Assembly (NCBI RefSeq): GCF_026151205.1
Contig: NC_087072.1
Span: 14,796,169-14,856,168 of the forward strand
Source: Bolinopsis microptera
Taxonomy: Eukaryota > Ctenophora > Tentaculata > Lobata > Bolinopsidae
DNA: 60,000 nucleotides
Direction of reading: 5' to 3'
A program made the translations under genes and the position numbers. Every line of letters starts with the position of its first letter. Positions within the stretch are counted from its first letter, which is position 1. The notes beneath the pieces were generated by a model, which made no database searches, had not been told where the DNA came from, and was given only the letters and a program-made list of their open reading frames with translations. Positions 57,471 to 60,000 of the stretch are shown piece by piece.

Positions 57471-57860
57471 TCAGCAGGAGAAAGAGGTGATGCACATTTT
57501 GTATTTGTCTGACATGTAGGACTTGAGCCACGTTTCCGTAAGTGCAATAAACGGTAACGAGTGGTTTTTGGATTTCTCCTGAATAAGAGCTGAGATTTTT
57601 GGCACTTCCCATATACTCGCACTTGATGCACAGGATTCATGGACTGGACATTTAAGACGAGGCATGAGGAATAACGGGCACGTGCAGTGTATCCTCTGAG
57701 GCGGTAGGAACTGCTGGTAGTGGTATAGTGGGAGCGCTGCTCCTGGCTGAAGAGGTGGATGTGGTCTGGGGTAGTGGTAGGGCATTTGAGTTTGAGGGAG
57801 GCTGGACCGGTGGTCGACTATTTCTGATAGGAGTCCGATCCTGGTTTGCATCGTTTCCAA
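57471..57860 (-). pseudogene. Non-LTR endonuclease fragment with upstream Pro-rich part (unit 3)
   Basis: 129 codons: METMQTRIGLLSEIVDHRSS, a Pro/Gln/His-rich stretch, then the TETWL-type endonuclease start, ending TSFSC and stop. The duplicated unit breaks at about 57733, inside this frame, so this is the only copy that keeps the upstream part. Confidence 0.7.
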
Positions 57861-58260
57861 CAGTCTCCGTAACTATAACAATCCTGTGATCTGGTATTGG
57901 TTACTTAAACTTATTTAATTGAACATGGTGTTTGACGTTGGAGCTTATCACTTTACAGTTTACATCACCTTACCTGAATAATTGAATAGGATGAATACTG
58001 AATAGCATTTATTAATGCTTTCTTTACCCGGAGAACTCTGTTTTACTTGTCCCTCGGTAACACAAGACCGTGAGCCGTGACACTTAGTCACAATAATTAA
58101 GTCATAAGTCAGAAAGAAGTCCATAATTCGTACACCCATGATTATGTTAAATATAGATTGACTCCAGTCTCCATTGTTCAATGACTTCGTCAAAATGTTT
58201 TAGGAAAATGTTCACAGATTTGTTAATTTTGGACTCAAATTAACGTTGAGAAAAACTGAA
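57861..58260. other. No gene seen
   Basis: AT-rich. The short minus-strand frame at 57960-58193 has no recognisable domain. Confidence 0.4.
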
Positions 58261-58265
58261 TTTAT

Positions 58266-58372
58266 TTTGGAAAAATCCCGGCTAAAACCAAAATCCCGGC
58301 CGGTACCGGTACAAAATCGCCAAATACCAGCCGGTATTCCGGCTGCGCCGGTTATATCCCGGTCGAGTTCTG
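58266..58372. repeat. CCGG-rich patch
   Basis: Repeated CCCGGC/CCGG words in alternating orientation (CCGGCCGGTACCGGTAC, then CCAGCCGGTATTCCGGCTG). It is sharply GC-rich in AT-rich flanks and probably a transposon-derived palindromic segment. Confidence 0.5.
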
Positions 58373-60000
58373 TCTGAGACCTAATTTTCTCTATTTCTCG
58401 TGCAATTTTAGATCAGACACAGTCATCTAAATTATTTAATAAGAAGGTTTAAATTATAAGCAATTAAAAACAGTTGGGACTATCATTGTTTGTGAGTACA
58501 TATTATACGAATATAAGGTGGTTAATATAATTATAACACATTTAATATAAAACATTTAAGACACATTTTTTTATTCCTGCATTGTACTCATTAATTTAAC
58601 TAGTAATATTATATAAAAACCACATTTCTATTTGTACAGGGAGCTGCTGGTAAACTACCGTCGCTATACATCGACTATGACTACAATCCTACTTTTAAAA
58701 ACAAACTACATACATATCTCACATTTGCGAGGACTACTTCATCACAAGCAAAAAATCGACATTGGTAAATAAAGGTAGGTTCTTTTCACTGACTTCGTTA
58801 AATGAGTTACATATTTTCACACAAATTACGTGCGTGATCATTAAAGGGTTGCTTGTGTGCAGTTACTTCTGGGCCAGCGCCACCCTGTTGGGAGTTTTCA
58901 CATAAGTAAATTTGCCGATAATACAATTTTACTCATTCTGGACATGTTACCTATATTATCATTATACTAGTATTTCTTCAGGTCTGTCTCTATAACCACG
59001 ATGAAAAGAAAAGCTGGGCGAAAACATTTGAGACTGCAGATTGCAGAACTGGAACACTCTATTTGAAGACAGTGGCTGCTGAGTGCTGAGCTGCATCAAA
59101 TCTATCAGCATCATGTAACTTCGATCAGGAACAGACTCCATTTCATTTCCGACAACTAGCACCTGTTTTCCCTAGACTTACCAAGTATTAAGTAACTGCA
59201 TTAGTATTAGGTTAAATTAAAGGCCCTACATCGAACAAGTCTAACAATTAAAACTTAAATGCAAGAGTGCACAATTTATCACTAAATATCTTCCTCTTTT
59301 AATTCTAATCAACACACGGTTTCGTCTTTGTTTCACCCAATCGTGCTGATAATCAGTAATCATGCACTCTGCACTCTAACTTCGAGATGTTTCAAAAGGG
59401 CTCCCGACGAGTTGAATTAGATCAATATTTTCTTTTGATACATAGATACTGATTGGGAGGTTCATCATACTATTCTTGTCACATGGTAACGATTAACGAT
59501 TAGCTGATCAGCTTCCAGCATCGACAGGCCGAAATCCATAAATATAATCAGTTGTAATTTAATATTTATCATCGTCCGGATCATCATAATATTTTAATTT
59601 AAAGTTACAATTGAACGGTGTTAAGAAAGATAATTTAAGAGAAATGTTTTGAAAGTGCCTGATTTCGAGTATAAGATCTGTACTGATACATTAATTTTCA
59701 GATTGTTATTATAGTTTATTTGTATTTTTTATATTATCTTATCCGCACAAGTTCGGAAGCCATCTGAACGCTATTGCCAGACACAGGCATATATTTATTT
59801 TGGGGTATCATGCTCTCAGAAATTTCAACTCAGTCCGATATTATAGTTATACTAACCTGCATTGCATAAGGTTAATTGTCTCGCAGTCTAGTGCATAAAC
59901 CTTTTATTTTGTATAAACCCTTTATTTTGATTGGGAAAACTTTATTTTAATGTGGTTACCGTCTCTAAAGTTGGCATGATAGTTAATAAACTCTTATCTA
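58373..60000. other. No confident gene to the right edge
   Basis: A possible terminal exon (acceptor TTTGTACAG at 58639, open to TAA near 58770 with AATAAA overlapping the stop) has no recognised product and no upstream partner. A Tc1-like end is at 58850-58890 and a weak copy of the 27055 repeat at 59360-59430. Confidence 0.4.

Larger units (their letters stand above)
54005..57733. repeat. Three tandem copies of a 1,243-bp unit
   Basis: Units 54005-55247, 55248-56490 and 56491-57733 are near-identical; only scattered single-base differences were seen. Copies 2 and 3 share CAGAGAGTGTGG where copy 1 has CAGAGGGTGTGG. Each holds a perfect 19-bp-arm palindrome (first copy 54027-54068), a TA-flanked MITE and a minus-strand fragment of a non-LTR element. 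Only the third copy continues into the rest of that fragment, so the array grew from the right-hand copy by unequal exchange or repair. Confidence 0.92.

Noticed and set aside
58640-58773. Possible terminal exon with AATAAA
   Set aside because: An acceptor and an open frame exist, but two frames are open, neither resembles a known protein, and no upstream exon was found.

Overview
This is a eukaryotic, animal-type window. Genes are split by short GT-AG introns and lie in AT-rich DNA that is full of transposon remnants, inverted-repeat elements and minisatellites. The gene set is metazoan: exocyst EXOC1/Sec3, RNA polymerase III subunit RPC9/CRCP, NPC1 cholesterol transporter, two tandem MICU-type mitochondrial calcium gatekeepers, a voltage-gated potassium channel and a single-exon BTB protein. 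Base composition, moderate introns and repeat load would fit a marine invertebrate, possibly a non-bilaterian. I cannot name the lineage from sequence alone.

Layout. Positions 1-7230 hold EXOC1 on the minus strand; its 3' exons run off the left edge. Introns carry a 12-bp minisatellite, a G-tract-ended inverted-repeat element and a hAT-type MITE. Positions 7.2-13.9 kb are gene-poor: a ~1.04 kb element with ~110-bp terminal inverted repeats (9292-10332) and a 5'-truncated non-LTR retrotransposon (10776-11594). A BTB gene (13903-15375) is followed by a Harbinger-like MITE, then CRCP (17026-20239, seven coding exons) and NPC1 (21522-26426, four small exons and one 3.56-kb exon), all on plus. Positions 28.7-40.5 kb hold two MICU paralogs on minus in head-to-tail order. 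Intron 2 of the second carries a complete LTR retroelement (35817-39658) with visually identical LTRs, a gag ORF and no recognisable pol. Positions 40.5-45.1 kb are repeats. A Kv-type channel lies on minus at 45173-48100. From 48.1 kb to the end I find no confident gene: more long-inverted-repeat elements, LTR-element debris and a 1,243-bp unit repeated three times in tandem (54005-57733).

The multi-exon models were built by hand. Donor and acceptor phases close exactly for CRCP, NPC1 and both MICU genes, for all listed EXOC1 exons, and for the Kv model including its first exon. The genes are ordinary housekeeping or excitability genes with no shared pathway, except that the MICU pair is clearly a tandem duplication.

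The most unusual item is a small dispersed motif with at least five copies, one inside a MICU intron. Two of its stems show compensatory base changes between copies, and its architecture resembles a type I hammerhead ribozyme lacking intact catalytic boxes. Other notable items are the gag-only LTR element with an RS-rich segment, a CRCP protein about twice the human length, and a Kv channel whose S6 lacks the second proline of PxP.
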